A stretch of DNA of 64,000 nucleotides from an uncultured Prevotellaceae bacterium (GCA_947166905.1 CAMVFZ010000003.1:1-64000); one strand, 5' to 3'; positions 32,300 to 41,730 are shown, counted from the first letter of the stretch. Notes: generated from the letters alone by a model not told the origin. Numbers and translations are program-made.

Positions 32300-32773
32300 A
32301 TGGCTGAAGTACATTACATGACCCAGGAGGGTCTTGACAAGCTAAGAAAAGATCTTGCGGACGCACTTGCACAGCGTCCCGTTATATCTGCCGCCATAGC
32401 AGAGGCCAGAGAAAAGGGAGACCTTTCAGAGAACGCAGAATACGATGCCGCCCGTGATGCACAGGGCTTGCTTGAGGTTAAGATTGCAAAGCTCAAGGAG
32501 CTGGTTGCAAACGCAAAGGTTATCGACGAGTCTATGGTCGGCACCGATATGGTTCAGATGACAAATAAGGTTAAGGTCCAGAACATGGCAAACAACCAGG
32601 TTATGGAATTTACTATAGTAGGGGAGACAGAGGCAGACTTCGCCCATGGCAAAATGGCTGCTACCACACCTATCGCCAAGGCTCTTCTGGGCCACGGCAA
32701 GGGAGAGGTTGTAGAGGCTAAAGTGCCCCAGGGCGTTATCAAATTCAAGATCCTTGAAATCTCATTAGGCTAA
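32300..32773 (+). CDS. greA: transcription elongation factor GreA (157 aa)
   Basis: Rescues backtracked RNA polymerase by stimulating transcript cleavage. The N-terminal coiled coil carries the acidic tip GDLSENAEYDAA with Asp41 and Glu44. The C-terminal FKBP-like domain ends PQGVIKFKILEI. The start at 32300 gives the normal MAEVHYMTQEGLDKL opening. An upstream in-frame ATG at 32243 lies inside the leader hairpin. The stop overlaps the HIT gene start by one base. Confidence 0.95.
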   Translation: MAEVHYMTQEGLDKLRKDLADALAQRPVISAAIAEAREKGDLSENAEYDAARDAQGLLEVKIAKLKELVANAKVIDESMVGTDMVQMTNKVKVQNMANNQVMEFTIVGETEADFAHGKMAATTPIAKALLGHGKGEVVEAKVPQGVIKFKILEISLG

Positions 32774-33177
32774 TGGCAACTATATTCACACGCATCGCCA
32801 ACGGCGAAATCCCCTCTTACAAAGTTGCAGAGAGTGAGGATTACTATGCATTTTTGGACATCTCTCCGCTTGCGGAGGGCCATACCCTTGTCATCCCCAA
32901 GAAGGTAGAAGATGACTATATCTTCCACCTGGATGCCGATGTTTACGAGGGCCTGTGGGCCTTTGCCCGCAAAGTGGCTATCGCCGTAAAGGCTGCCATC
33001 CCCTGCAAGAGGGTAGGCGTAGCCGTACTCGGCATGGAAGTGCCCCATACCCACATCCACCTTGTTCCTCTTAACACAGAGGGCGATTTGGATTTCCGTA
33101 AGGAGCATCTTAGCCTGCAGCCGGAGCGCTTCGAGTCTATCGCCGCTGCCATCCGCGCTGAATTTGAGAAATTGTAG
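32773..33177 (+). CDS. HIT family hydrolase (134 aa)
   Basis: Histidine-triad nucleotide-binding protein, probably a purine nucleoside phosphoramidase. The triad HTHIHLVPL spans residues 92-100, with the catalytic His at 94 or 96 depending on numbering of the triad. The opening IFTRIANGEIPSYKVAE is standard for the HinT branch. It is translated from the TAATG junction with greA. Confidence 0.92.
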   Translation: MATIFTRIANGEIPSYKVAESEDYYAFLDISPLAEGHTLVIPKKVEDDYIFHLDADVYEGLWAFARKVAIAVKAAIPCKRVGVAVLGMEVPHTHIHLVPLNTEGDLDFRKEHLSLQPERFESIAAAIRAEFEKL

Positions 33178-33195
33178 TATAATAATCAGTTCTAT

Positions 33196-34347
33196 ATGAA
33201 GCAGTTGAAATTTGTTGCAGCACTTGCCGCAGCAGCTATGTTGTGGTCTTGCAACGCAGACAAGGCCAGCCTTTCCGGTACCCTGGAAGGTGTTACCAAA
33301 GGCGACGTTGTCGTTAAAGTACTGGATGTAAACAAGATGAAGGTCCTGGATACCCTTTCACTTAGCAGTGAGGGCAAGTATTCCTGCTCCGTGCCCGTAA
33401 AGGCCGGGGACCCTGAGTTCGTCTATGTATATTACGGAGCAAACAAGGTGGCATCCCTCATCCTTCAGAAGGGAGAGAATGCTGTTGTTGTTTCTGACTC
33501 CCTGGGTAATTACAGCGTTAGCGGCTCTCCTGAGAGTGAGCTTCTCTGCGAATCAGACAAGGCACAGGCAGAGTTTGCTGCAGCCGTAGCCCTTACCCGC
33601 TCAAAGCTGGACAAACTCAATCCTTCATCGGCAGAGGCCCTGCAGCTTGGTCAGGAACTGTACCGCAATTACGTAAGCTACTATCGCAAGAGAGTACTTT
33701 ACGTAATGGAGAACAACAAGAGCCTTACCACCATCCCCGTTCTTTATGAGAATGTAGGCGAAATGCCGGTCTTCTCACAGCTGACCGATGCCCTTCACTT
33801 CCGCAATGCATACGATTCACTGATGACGGTTTATCCTAATTCCAAGTATGTGAAGGCCCTTGAGGCAGAGGCAGCCCGCAGAGAGAACCTCTTCCGTCTG
33901 AACAATAACCTCAGCCAGGCCGGCGAGGTCGGTTACATCGATATTGAGATGTCCGATATCAACGGTCAGAAGGTTAAGCTCAGTTCTGTTGCAGAGAACA
34001 AGAAGGTGACCATGGTTTACTTCTGGGCTTCCGCTATGGGAGACCAGAAAATGTTCAACCAGGATGTGCTGAAGCCGGTTTATAAGGATTTCGCTTCCAA
34101 GGGCTTTGAGATCTATGCAATCTCACTGGATACCGATAAAGCAGCTTGGGCTACCGCAGTAAAGACCCAGGAAGCAGGTTGGGTTAACGTATGTGACGGC
34201 CTTGGTACCGCATCATCCGTAATCTCTACCTACAACGTACAGCAGATACCTTCCCTCTTCTTCATTATCGACGGGGAATTCGTAAGCTCTACAGGTGTTA
34301 AGAATGAGGCTACTCTGCGCAGCTTCCTTGCTTCAAAACTAAAATAG
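33196..34347 (+). CDS. DUF4369/thioredoxin-fold lipoprotein lacking the CxxC motif (383 aa)
   Basis: Signal peptide with a lipobox (AAMLWSC, Cys19) places it in the envelope. The N-terminal DUF4369-like beta domain (about 25-125) and a helical linker are followed by an AhpC/TlpA-type thioredoxin fold from about 240. Where the active site should read W-C-x-x-C, the sequence is WASAMGDQK (277-285), with Met281 and Gln284 in place of both Cys. Otherwise the fold is complete (VQQIPSLFFIIDG with the cis-Pro). It cannot do ordinary disulfide exchange and may be a binding or structural relative. Its end overlaps tsaB, which runs the other way, by 9 nt. Confidence 0.85.
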   Translation: MKQLKFVAALAAAAMLWSCNADKASLSGTLEGVTKGDVVVKVLDVNKMKVLDTLSLSSEGKYSCSVPVKAGDPEFVYVYYGANKVASLILQKGENAVVVSDSLGNYSVSGSPESELLCESDKAQAEFAAAVALTRSKLDKLNPSSAEALQLGQELYRNYVSYYRKRVLYVMENNKSLTTIPVLYENVGEMPVFSQLTDALHFRNAYDSLMTVYPNSKYVKALEAEAARRENLFRLNNNLSQAGEVGYIDIEMSDINGQKVKLSSVAENKKVTMVYFWASAMGDQKMFNQDVLKPVYKDFASKGFEIYAISLDTDKAAWATAVKTQEAGWVNVCDGLGTASSVISTYNVQQIPSLFFIIDGEFVSSTGVKNEATLRSFLASKLK

Positions 34348-35040
34348 TTTCTTGCGGGAGACTGTAGCGACAAAGTCTTTTAGATAGAAAGGTTCGAAGT
34401 AAGCGACGTTTTCAAACTCGCTTGCTTCGAATTTTTTTATGGCGGGGGCAAGAAGGCCGCGGGCCGTGGGGTTCTGCTGGGCAAATACTGCGGCGGGCGA
34501 TGTGATTACCTTGCTGCATTTCTCCGCTGCGTCGCCAATGAAAAGTACCTTCTGCCCGGCTGCGGCAGCATCGGCCAGTATATCGGCGAAGCTGTTTTCA
34601 TCTATGATGCTGGGGGCAACCTCTGTGGTGCGTCGGCCATCGGGGGTGAATACGGCGGTATAAACCTCCATCCGGCGGGCGTCAATCATAGGGACTATGT
34701 ATTTGCAGTCCAGGGCTTTACCGCTGCCGATAGCTTCCCAAACCAGGCAGTCCAGGGTGCCAACCGCTATAAGCGGCTTGCCGGCGCCAAAACAAAGGCC
34801 CTTGGCCGATGATACTCCAACTCGCAGGCCGGTATAGGAACCGGGGCCCATACTTACGCATACGGCGTCCAGTTCTTTGGCTGTAATACTCTGTGAATCA
34901 AGTGCTTCCTTTATAAAGGGAGCGGTAAGTGCGGACTGGTTGCGGGAGGCGTCGTCGTCTTTATAAAATACCACCTTGCCACCGTCTGCCAAAGCCACGG
35001 AGGTAAGTGCGGTCGAGGTCTCTATCAGTAGTAGTTTCAT
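34339..35040 (-). CDS. tsaB: tRNA threonylcarbamoyladenosine biosynthesis protein TsaB (233 aa)
   Basis: Partner of TsaD in making t6A37 of tRNA. It has the ASKHA fold without its own active site. Recognised by MKLLLIETSTALTSVAL at the start and VSMGPGSYTGLRVG (about 63-76), which forms the TsaD dimer interface. It follows cvpA with no gap, and its end overlaps the convergent lipoprotein gene. Confidence 0.93.
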   Translation of the reverse strand: MKLLLIETSTALTSVALADGGKVVFYKDDDASRNQSALTAPFIKEALDSQSITAKELDAVCVSMGPGSYTGLRVGVSSAKGLCFGAGKPLIAVGTLDCLVWEAIGSGKALDCKYIVPMIDARRMEVYTAVFTPDGRRTTEVAPSIIDENSFADILADAAAAGQKVLFIGDAAEKCSKVITSPAAVFAQQNPTARGLLAPAIKKFEASEFENVAYFEPFYLKDFVATVSRKKLF

Positions 35041-35532
35041 TTATGCGAAAATTCCTTTGAAGTAGGGGAAGATGGCGTAGGCAAGGTCTTTCAGGGGCTT
35101 GTAGAAAAGGGAGCCGTCAAGAGTCTTGTTGTCTACCCATCCATAGGTGTGGTTGAGGTCGCTGAACAGCAGTACGAAGATGCTAAGGATAAGTATAACC
35201 TTGATTGCAGCAAAAATACCGCCCAGGAGCCTGTCCAGCCAGCCAAGGAGCGCCAGCTGCACCACTTTCTGAATAGCTTTTCCGATGACATGGAGGGTCA
35301 GGATGGCAAGGATCAGTATGATAACGAAGGCGACGGTTTGCAGGGCCTTGGGCGATGCTCCGCTGATAACGGGAGCCAACCAGCCTGCAAGAAGCTCTGA
35401 GAAGCGGAAAGCCAACCAGCAACCTGCCACCAGGGCAACTACGGCGGCCGCCTGCACTACGAATCCTAACTTGATGCCCCTCACTACAAAAGGCACGAAA
35501 ATAATCAGAATAATGACATCGATTATGTTCAT
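35041..35532 (-). CDS. cvpA: CvpA family membrane protein (163 aa)
   Basis: Four predicted membrane helices (about 3-20, 24-44, 63-85, 100-122) and the family pattern NIIDVIILIIFVPFVVRGIKLGF at the start, with GWLDRLLGG in the middle. E. coli CvpA is linked to colicin V production and envelope stress; the molecular role is unclear. It is co-transcribed with tsaB and divergent from ileS. Confidence 0.85.
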   Translation of the reverse strand: MNIIDVIILIIFVPFVVRGIKLGFVVQAAAVVALVAGCWLAFRFSELLAGWLAPVISGASPKALQTVAFVIILILAILTLHVIGKAIQKVVQLALLGWLDRLLGGIFAAIKVILILSIFVLLFSDLNHTYGWVDNKTLDGSLFYKPLKDLAYAIFPYFKGIFA

Positions 35533-35534
35533 TC

Positions 35535-35565
35535 TTTGAATAGATTACTAAAATGCTTATATTTG
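35535..35565 (+). promoter_or_regulatory. ileS promoter
   Basis: TTTG (35535-35538), 19 nt, TATATTTG (35558-35565): full consensus match. A short hairpin CTGCTT/AAGCAG (35566-35583) lies at the predicted start. Confidence 0.7.
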
Positions 35566-35585
35566 CTGCTTAATTAAAAGCAGTA

Positions 35586-35593
35586 CAAAGATA
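35586..35593 (-). promoter_or_regulatory. cvpA-tsaB -7 box
   Basis: TATCTTTG on the minus strand, 54 nt before the cvpA ATG. It overlaps the leader of ileS, so the two units are divergent and overlapping. Confidence 0.55.
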
Positions 35594-35610
35594 AATAAAA
35601 TTACGACAAT

Positions 35611-38600
35611 ATGTTCAAAGAGTATAAAGGTCTTGATTTGGTAGCTACCGGAGCAGAGGTCTTGGAGCAGTGGAAAAAGGAGGACGCCTTTGGGCAGAGC
35701 CTCCGCATCAGGGAAGGTGCACCGGAGTTCATCTTCTTCGAAGGCCCGCCCTCTGCCAACGGAATGCCCGGTATACATCACGTAATGGCACGTTCCATCA
35801 AGGACGCAATCTGCCGTTATAAGACCCAGACTGGCTACAAGGTGGCCAGAAGGGCCGGATGGGATACTCACGGACTTCCCGTAGAGATCGGCGTAGAGAA
35901 AAAGCTCGGCATACATAAAGAAGACATCGGCAAAACAATATCCGTAGAAGACTACAACCATACCTGCCGCACAGAGGTTATGAAATACACCAAAGAGTGG
36001 GTGAACATGACCGAGCGCATAGGTTATTGGGTTGATATGAACGACCCTTACATCACCTATGACAACAGGTACATAGAGACTCTGTGGTATCTCCTCAGGA
36101 AGATTTACGACAAGGGTCTGCTCTACAAAGGCTTCTCTATCCAGCCTTATTCTCCTTCAGACGGTACCGGTCTTAGCTCCCACGAGCTTAACCAGCCCGG
36201 CTGCTACAAGGATGTTACGGATACTACCGCTACCTGCCAGTTCGAGGTTATCAAGGACGAGGTTTCACAGCCTCTCTTTGGCACCGAGACTCTTCCGGTT
36301 TACTTCCTGGCGTGGACAACCACACCTTGGACCCTTCCTTCAAATACCGCTCTTTGCGTCGGCCCTGAGATTGACTACGTTCGCGTACGTTCAGCCAACC
36401 CTTACACCGGTGCAGAGGCCATCTACGTAATGGCAGAGAAACTTGTGCCCACCATGTTCGGCCAGAAGGTTCCCTTCACCGTGCTGGACGGCAAGTTCAA
36501 GGGCAAGGAGCTCCTGGGTATCAAGTACAAGCAGCTCATCCCCTGGTTCAAACCTCTTGAGGGTGAGGCCTTCAGGGTTATCCTTGGCGATTATGTAACC
36601 ATAGAGGACGGTACCGGCGTTGTACACATCGCACCTACCTTTGGTGCCGACGATAAGAAGGTTGCCGCCAACTACAACATCCCTCCGATGATGGTCCTTG
36701 ACCGCGACGGCAAGCCGCAGGCCCAGGTAGACCGCAGCGGCCGCTTCTATCGTCTGGAAGACCTTGATGCAGAATACGTTAAGAATAATGTCGATCCTTC
36801 ATATGCAGAGTATGCCGGCCGTTATGTGAAGAATGCCTTCGATGACAGCCTGCCAGCAGACGCTCCTACCCTGGACGTTGACCTTTGCATGATGATGAAG
36901 GCCGACGGTCGTGCATTCAAGATTCAGAAGCACGTGCATAGCTATCCTCACAGCTGGCGTACAGACAAGCCGGTTCTTTATTTCCCGCTGGACGCCTGGT
37001 TCATCAAGGCAACTGCAGTGAAGGATCAGATGGTAGAGCTTAACAAGCAGATTACCTGGAAGCCTGCTTCTACCGGTTCTGGCCGCTTCGGCCAGTGGCT
37101 GGAGAACATTCAGGACTGGAACCTTAGCCGTAGCCGTTACTGGGGAACTCCGCTGCCCATCTGGCGTACTGAAGACGGCAAGGAAGAGAAGTGCATAGGC
37201 AGTGTAAAGGAGCTTTACTCAGAGATTGAGAAGGCTGTTGCAGCTGGCTTCATGAAAGAGAATCCTTTCAAGGCAAAGGGCTTCAACCCGGAAGATATGA
37301 GCCTTGAAAACTACAATAAGATAGACCTCCACCGTCCTTACGTCGACAATATCTTCCTGGTTTCTGATTCCGGAAAGAAGATGACAAGGGAAAGCGACCT
37401 TATCGACGTTTGGTTTGATTCTGGTGCTATGCCTTACGCTCAGGAGGGCCTTCGCAACCTGAATGGAAAGGGCTTCGGCGCTACTGCAGACTTTATTGCA
37501 GAGGGCGTTGACCAGACCCGTGGCTGGTTCTATACTTTGCATGCCATCCATACCATGATCAGCGGTACACCCGCCTTCAAGCGCGTTATTTCCAACGGTC
37601 TGGTACTGGATAAGGACGGCAACAAGATGAGCAAGCGTCTTGGCAATGCCGTAGATCCGTTCTACGCACTTGACAAGTACGGTGCAGACGCTCTGCGCTG
37701 GTACATGCTTACCAACGCCCAGCCTTGGGACAACCTTCGCTTTGACGAGGCCGGTGTAGACGAGGTTCGCCGTAAATTCTTCGGCACCCTCTTCAATACA
37801 TACAAGCTCTTCGCCCAGTATGCGAATATCGACGGCTTTGATCCTTCAGCTGCCGCTGTTCCCGTGGCAGAGCGCCCGGAGATCGACCGCTGGATACTTT
37901 CCAAGCTGAATTCCCTTGTACGTGACGTCCGCGCCGCTTACGAGGACTATGATATAACCACCGCAGGCCGTCTTGTACAGGACTTCGTCTGCGATGAGCT
38001 CAGCAACTGGTACGTTCGCCTTAACCGCAAACGTTTCTGGGGAAGCGAGAAAACATCGGACAAGAATGCCGCATACCAGACATTGTACGAGGTCCTGGTA
38101 AAGACAACCGTACTGTCTTCTCCTATCGCGCCGTTCTACATGGACAGCTTGTACAGGGACCTTACCGGCAGCACCGAATCAGTTCACCTTACCCTTATGC
38201 CTGAGTCCGATGCCAGCCTGATTGACGTAGAGCTCGAAGGCCGTATGGCAGCAGCCCAGAAGGCTTGCTCGCTCATCCACTCACTTCGTAAGCTTAACAA
38301 GCTCAATGTACGTCAGCCTCTTGCAAAGGTGGTTATTCCCGTTATCTCCGAGAAGGTTCGCGAGCAGCTTCAGGGTGCCCGCCAGCTCATCCTTACAGAG
38401 GTTAACGTCAAGGAAATGGAGTTCATTGCCGATACTACCGGTATCATCACCCTTAGGATCAAACCTAACTTCAAGACTCTGGGTAAGATTTACGGCAAGC
38501 AGATGAAGGAGATTGCCGCCGCCTTCGGTGGCTTCTCACAGGCAGAGATTGCCGCCATCCAGAAGGCCGATGTGGCTGGAACCGCTTACACTGTAAGCCT

Positions 38601-38997
38601 GCCCGGTGGTGATGTAGTGCTGAACCCCGGAGACTATGAGATCAGCTCTGAGGATATGCCCGGCTGGGCTGTGGCAACCGAGGGCCAGCTTACTGTGGCT
38701 CTGGATATTACCCTTACTGACGAGCTTCGCAGCGAGGGCCTTGCCCGCGAGCTTGTTAACCGTATCCAGAATGTGCGCAAGGATAGCGGCTTCGAGGTTA
38801 CGGACCGTGTTAAGGTAACTGTTTATGCAAGTGGAGATGACTTCTTCAAGATTGCATCGGCGGTAGACCTTTATTATGACTATGTAACGTCTCAGACTTT
38901 GTCTCAGATAGATTCCGTATCGGCAGATCCTGCTCCGGCAGAGGCTTCCGTTGTGGAATGGAACGAAGGAACAATTGCAATTGCAATAACCAAATAG
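35611..38997 (+). CDS. ileS: isoleucyl-tRNA synthetase (1128 aa)
   Basis: Class I aminoacyl-tRNA synthetase with editing. The HIGH-type motif reads GIHH (54-57, in PPSANGMPGIHHVMA), as is usual for Bacteroidetes. KMSKS reads KMSKR at 672-676. The editing domain holds FLAWTTTPWTLPSNTALCVG. The C-terminal anticodon domain is followed by an extension of about 200 residues, typical of the eukaryote-like IleS subgroup associated with mupirocin tolerance (family knowledge, not tested here). Confidence 0.97.
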   Translation: MFKEYKGLDLVATGAEVLEQWKKEDAFGQSLRIREGAPEFIFFEGPPSANGMPGIHHVMARSIKDAICRYKTQTGYKVARRAGWDTHGLPVEIGVEKKLGIHKEDIGKTISVEDYNHTCRTEVMKYTKEWVNMTERIGYWVDMNDPYITYDNRYIETLWYLLRKIYDKGLLYKGFSIQPYSPSDGTGLSSHELNQPGCYKDVTDTTATCQFEVIKDEVSQPLFGTETLPVYFLAWTTTPWTLPSNTALCVGPEIDYVRVRSANPYTGAEAIYVMAEKLVPTMFGQKVPFTVLDGKFKGKELLGIKYKQLIPWFKPLEGEAFRVILGDYVTIEDGTGVVHIAPTFGADDKKVAANYNIPPMMVLDRDGKPQAQVDRSGRFYRLEDLDAEYVKNNVDPSYAEYAGRYVKNAFDDSLPADAPTLDVDLCMMMKADGRAFKIQKHVHSYPHSWRTDKPVLYFPLDAWFIKATAVKDQMVELNKQITWKPASTGSGRFGQWLENIQDWNLSRSRYWGTPLPIWRTEDGKEEKCIGSVKELYSEIEKAVAAGFMKENPFKAKGFNPEDMSLENYNKIDLHRPYVDNIFLVSDSGKKMTRESDLIDVWFDSGAMPYAQEGLRNLNGKGFGATADFIAEGVDQTRGWFYTLHAIHTMISGTPAFKRVISNGLVLDKDGNKMSKRLGNAVDPFYALDKYGADALRWYMLTNAQPWDNLRFDEAGVDEVRRKFFGTLFNTYKLFAQYANIDGFDPSAAAVPVAERPEIDRWILSKLNSLVRDVRAAYEDYDITTAGRLVQDFVCDELSNWYVRLNRKRFWGSEKTSDKNAAYQTLYEVLVKTTVLSSPIAPFYMDSLYRDLTGSTESVHLTLMPESDASLIDVELEGRMAAAQKACSLIHSLRKLNKLNVRQPLAKVVIPVISEKVREQLQGARQLILTEVNVKEMEFIADTTGIITLRIKPNFKTLGKIYGKQMKEIAAAFGGFSQAEIAAIQKADVAGTAYTVSLPGGDVVLNPGDYEISSEDMPGWAVATEGQLTVALDITLTDELRSEGLARELVNRIQNVRKDSGFEVTDRVKVTVYASGDDFFKIASAVDLYYDYVTSQTLSQIDSVSADPAPAEASVVEWNEGTIAIAITK

Positions 38998-39034
38998 ATT
39001 ATTAACCAAAACTATTCACATAACACTCTGAATT

Positions 39035-39439
39035 ATGGCAAACGAGGAAGTTAAGGTTCGTTATAGCGACGAAGAGTTGGCCGAGTTCAAGGAGATTATC
39101 CTTGAGAAGCTCGCCAAGGCAAAGAGTGAGTATAACACTTTGCGCAAGGTTGTGATGCACAACGGCACCAACGACATTGAGGACACGACTCCTTCATTCA
39201 AAACCGTGGAGGACGATGGCGCATTGCAGCTATCCAAAGAGGAAGCCAGCCAGCTGGCTCAGCGTCAGTACAAGTTCATCCAGAACTTGGAGGCAGCGCT
39301 TGTACGCATCGAGAACAAGACCTATGGCATCTGCCGTGAAACCGGAAAGCTCATCCCTAAGGAGCGTCTGCGTCTTGTTCCGCACGCTACTCTTACCGTA
39401 GAGGCTAAGGAGAAACTTTCCCAAAGTGGAAGGAATTAA
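39035..39439 (+). CDS. TraR/DksA family zinc-finger-type protein (134 aa)
   Basis: A helical N-terminal half with an acidic coil tip (GTNDIEDTTPSF) and a C-terminal DksA-type region (RIENKTYGICRETGKLIPKERLRLVP). Only one of the four zinc-ligand Cys remains (YGICRETG), as is common in Bacteroidetes members, so metal binding is doubtful. Family members bind RNA polymerase in the secondary channel. It overlaps lspA by 14 nt. Confidence 0.88.
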   Translation: MANEEVKVRYSDEELAEFKEIILEKLAKAKSEYNTLRKVVMHNGTNDIEDTTPSFKTVEDDGALQLSKEEASQLAQRQYKFIQNLEAALVRIENKTYGICRETGKLIPKERLRLVPHATLTVEAKEKLSQSGRN

Positions 39440-39983
39440 AAACACAGTAATATCCAGGGGCAGGATACTTTTGACGATAGGTATCCTGCTTGTGGTTATT
39501 GACCAGGTGATAAAGATCCTGGTTATGAACTGCATGACGCCTGGCCAGCAGATAGATGTTTTCAGCTGGTTCAAAATATGTTATGTAGAGAATATCGGTA
39601 TGGCCTACGGGCTTAAGTTCGGTGGCGTTGTGGGAAAGGTGGCGCTTTCGGTGTTCAGGATTGTCCTTGTGGTTTTCCTTGTGCGCTGGATGTGGAAGCT
39701 TTTGAAGCGCGAGGTCAGGATGGGCGTTCTTGTTGGGCTTACGCTTATTACCGCAGGTGCTGTTGGCAATATTATTGATTGCTTGTACAACGGTACGCCT
39801 CTTCTTGGACAGGTTGTGGATATGTTCCAGTTCCCGCTTTTCCATTGGCCCGATTGGGTTCCGCTCCTTGGCGGTCGCCTTTTCTTTGAACCGGTTTTTA
39901 ATTTTGCCGATTCTTGCGTCACTTGCGGCGCTATCTACCTGCTATTGTTCCAATGGCGTTTCTTCACGAAAGAGTCTAAATAA
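39426..39983 (+). CDS. lspA: lipoprotein signal peptidase (185 aa)
   Basis: Aspartyl protease of the inner membrane that cleaves prolipoprotein signal peptides. Four membrane helices are visible. The catalytic Asp residues are Asp132 (QVVDMF) and Asp162 (FNFADSCVT), with the conserved NIIDCL region before them. The start is GTG at 39426, overlapping the DksA-like gene; the next in-frame ATG would lose the first helix. It should process the many lipoproteins encoded in this window. Confidence 0.93.
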   Translation: MEGIKNTVISRGRILLTIGILLVVIDQVIKILVMNCMTPGQQIDVFSWFKICYVENIGMAYGLKFGGVVGKVALSVFRIVLVVFLVRWMWKLLKREVRMGVLVGLTLITAGAVGNIIDCLYNGTPLLGQVVDMFQFPLFHWPDWVPLLGGRLFFEPVFNFADSCVTCGAIYLLLFQWRFFTKESK

Positions 39984-39990
39984 AATTGAG

Positions 39991-40018
39991 TGACCCTATT
40001 TTGGGCCACTTTTTTTGT
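39991..40018 (+). terminator. terminator after lspA
   Basis: AGTGACCC and GGGCCACT pair with one mismatch around a 6-nt loop, followed by T7. Confidence 0.75.
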
Positions 40019-40044
40019 TGCTGGCGGAAGTGTATTCCTTCCGA

Positions 40045-40083
40045 CAAAAAAAAGAGGTTAACCCAAGCGAGTTAACCTCTTTT
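40045..40083 (-). terminator. terminator after susD (bidirectional)
   Basis: AAAGAGGTTAAC (40051-40062) and GTTAACCTCTTT (40071-40082) form a perfect 12-bp stem. On the minus strand it is followed by T-rich sequence (plus-strand A-run at 40045-40051). It separates the convergent lspA and susD genes. Confidence 0.85.
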
Positions 40084-40104
40084 CTATAGAATTAAGACTT
40101 GATC

Positions 40105-41730
40105 TTATTTGAGGGACTTAGCCCAGAAGAGGGTGTAGTTTGCATCGTCGCCACCTACGTTGCTCTTGTTAGCCTCGTAGTTAGCGGTGTTGTTGGTAGC
40201 CTCAATGTTAGGATACTTAACACGGTTAACGATGTTTGCAACCTTTACACCTGAACCAGTATCGGTAGGATAGGTGAGTGCAGGATAGCCAGTTCTACGG
40301 ATATCAGTCCAAGCCTGGGTAGGCTGGGTGATACCGAAGTGAGCCCATTTCTGAGTCATGATACCCTCAAGCTTGTTGGTGTAAGCATTCCAAACATTGC
40401 CTGCAAATGCAAGAGCATCGGCCTCTGAAGGAACGTCACTTGCAGTGAACTTCTTGAAGTACTCGTTACCTGAACCGGGGCCGCCCTTTTCCTGGCTGCT
40501 GTTTACGTTCTCTGCGTAGTACTGCTCGATAGAAGCTGCGATACCGTTCTTGAAAGCGGTCTCGGCGTTACCGGAAGCATAACCCTGCTGGTAAGCTTCT
40601 GCAAGGAGGAACCAAGCCTCGGCAGCAGAGAAGATAGGGCTTACGAAGAGGTTGTTGAAAGTAAAGGTAGCGCGGTTGAGAGCTGCATAATACCTTTCAG
40701 CATAGCCATCATAAGTGTTGTTCTTGCTCTGGGTCTCTGCGGTCTCGTGATAACCCTCGCCATAGTACTCACCAGCCTCGTTAGGGATGTAAACAACTGC
40801 AAGACGAGGATCGTCTGCGCCACTTACGCGGAAGGCGTCGATAACGCCCTGTGAAGCGGTAGCGTTGATATCCTTCCAACCATCGCGGAAGTTCTCCCAA
40901 TAGTTGAAGCCGTCGAAGTCGGACTCAACCTTGATGGAGGTCTCCCAGTCGGTAGGGAGCTTGCGGCCAGCTGCCTTTGCAACAGCTGCCTTGCCTTCTG
41001 AGGTAAGGCTACCCTGAGCAGATACGTGAACACCAAGACGGAGGAGGAGTGCGTTGGCATAGCTCTGCCACATCTCCAGGTCACCGCCGCAGATGAAGTC
41101 CTGCTTAGGAAGTGCAGATGAAGCCTCAGGAGTAAGATTGTTTGCCAAGGTGCCGATCTCTGTGTAGAGAGCGTCAAGGTTGGTAAGCATCATACGATAG
41201 AGGTCTACATCGCTGTCATATGCTGCGTATGAAGCTGCCATGCTGCCATTCAAAGGAAGATAGCAAGCCTCGCTGAAAGGAACGGGTCCGAAGATATCTA
41301 CGAGCTGTGAAAGGTGATCGTAGATGAAAACTTCTGTAAGAGCAAGGAAGATACGGTCTCTTGTCTGCTCTGCCTCGGTTTCTTTATTGTAAGTATCCTG
41401 CATGATGCGGTAGTTACGAAGCACCTTGTAGAAGTTGTTCCAACGGTCTGTTGCATAACCATCGTTGATAAAGTACATGGAACCGCTATTGGTACCGGTA
41501 CCGATATTCTGGCAAAGCTTGCCAAAATAGTTATCCCAGGTGTACATTCTCCAGTATGCATTGAAGGTATAATCCCTACCAAACATGAATGCACCTGTCA
41601 TAAGTTTGTCGCAAGAAACTGAAGTGGTCTTGGAAGGATCGACATATTTGTCTTTGAAGTCGTCCTTTGAGCAAGAAGAAATGGCTACCACTGCGACTAC
41701 TGCCAGAATCAGTGAATATAATTTTTTCAT
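40105..41730 (-). CDS. SusD/RagB family nutrient-binding lipoprotein (541 aa)
   Basis: Surface glycan- or peptide-binding partner of the SusC transporter encoded just upstream. It has a signal peptide with lipobox (VAISSCSK), tetratricopeptide-like helices and the SusD pattern at the C-terminus. I placed the start at 41730 (MKKLYSLILAV) because it gives the clean lipoprotein signal; an ATG four codons earlier is possible. No glycosidase is directly attached to the pair, so its substrate cannot be inferred. A member of the SusD_2-like branch is possible. Confidence 0.92.
   Translation of the reverse strand: MKKLYSLILAVVAVVAISSCSKDDFKDKYVDPSKTTSVSCDKLMTGAFMFGRDYTFNAYWRMYTWDNYFGKLCQNIGTGTNSGSMYFINDGYATDRWNNFYKVLRNYRIMQDTYNKETEAEQTRDRIFLALTEVFIYDHLSQLVDIFGPVPFSEACYLPLNGSMAASYAAYDSDVDLYRMMLTNLDALYTEIGTLANNLTPEASSALPKQDFICGGDLEMWQSYANALLLRLGVHVSAQGSLTSEGKAAVAKAAGRKLPTDWETSIKVESDFDGFNYWENFRDGWKDINATASQGVIDAFRVSGADDPRLAVVYIPNEAGEYYGEGYHETAETQSKNNTYDGYAERYYAALNRATFTFNNLFVSPIFSAAEAWFLLAEAYQQGYASGNAETAFKNGIAASIEQYYAENVNSSQEKGGPGSGNEYFKKFTASDVPSEADALAFAGNVWNAYTNKLEGIMTQKWAHFGITQPTQAWTDIRRTGYPALTYPTDTGSGVKVANIVNRVKYPNIEATNNTANYEANKSNVGGDDANYTLFWAKSLK

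Noticed and set aside
33196..34347. Calling this gene a functional thiol-disulfide oxidoreductase (TlpA/ResA)
   Set aside because: Both active-site Cys are replaced (Met281, Gln284), so the functional name is not justified.
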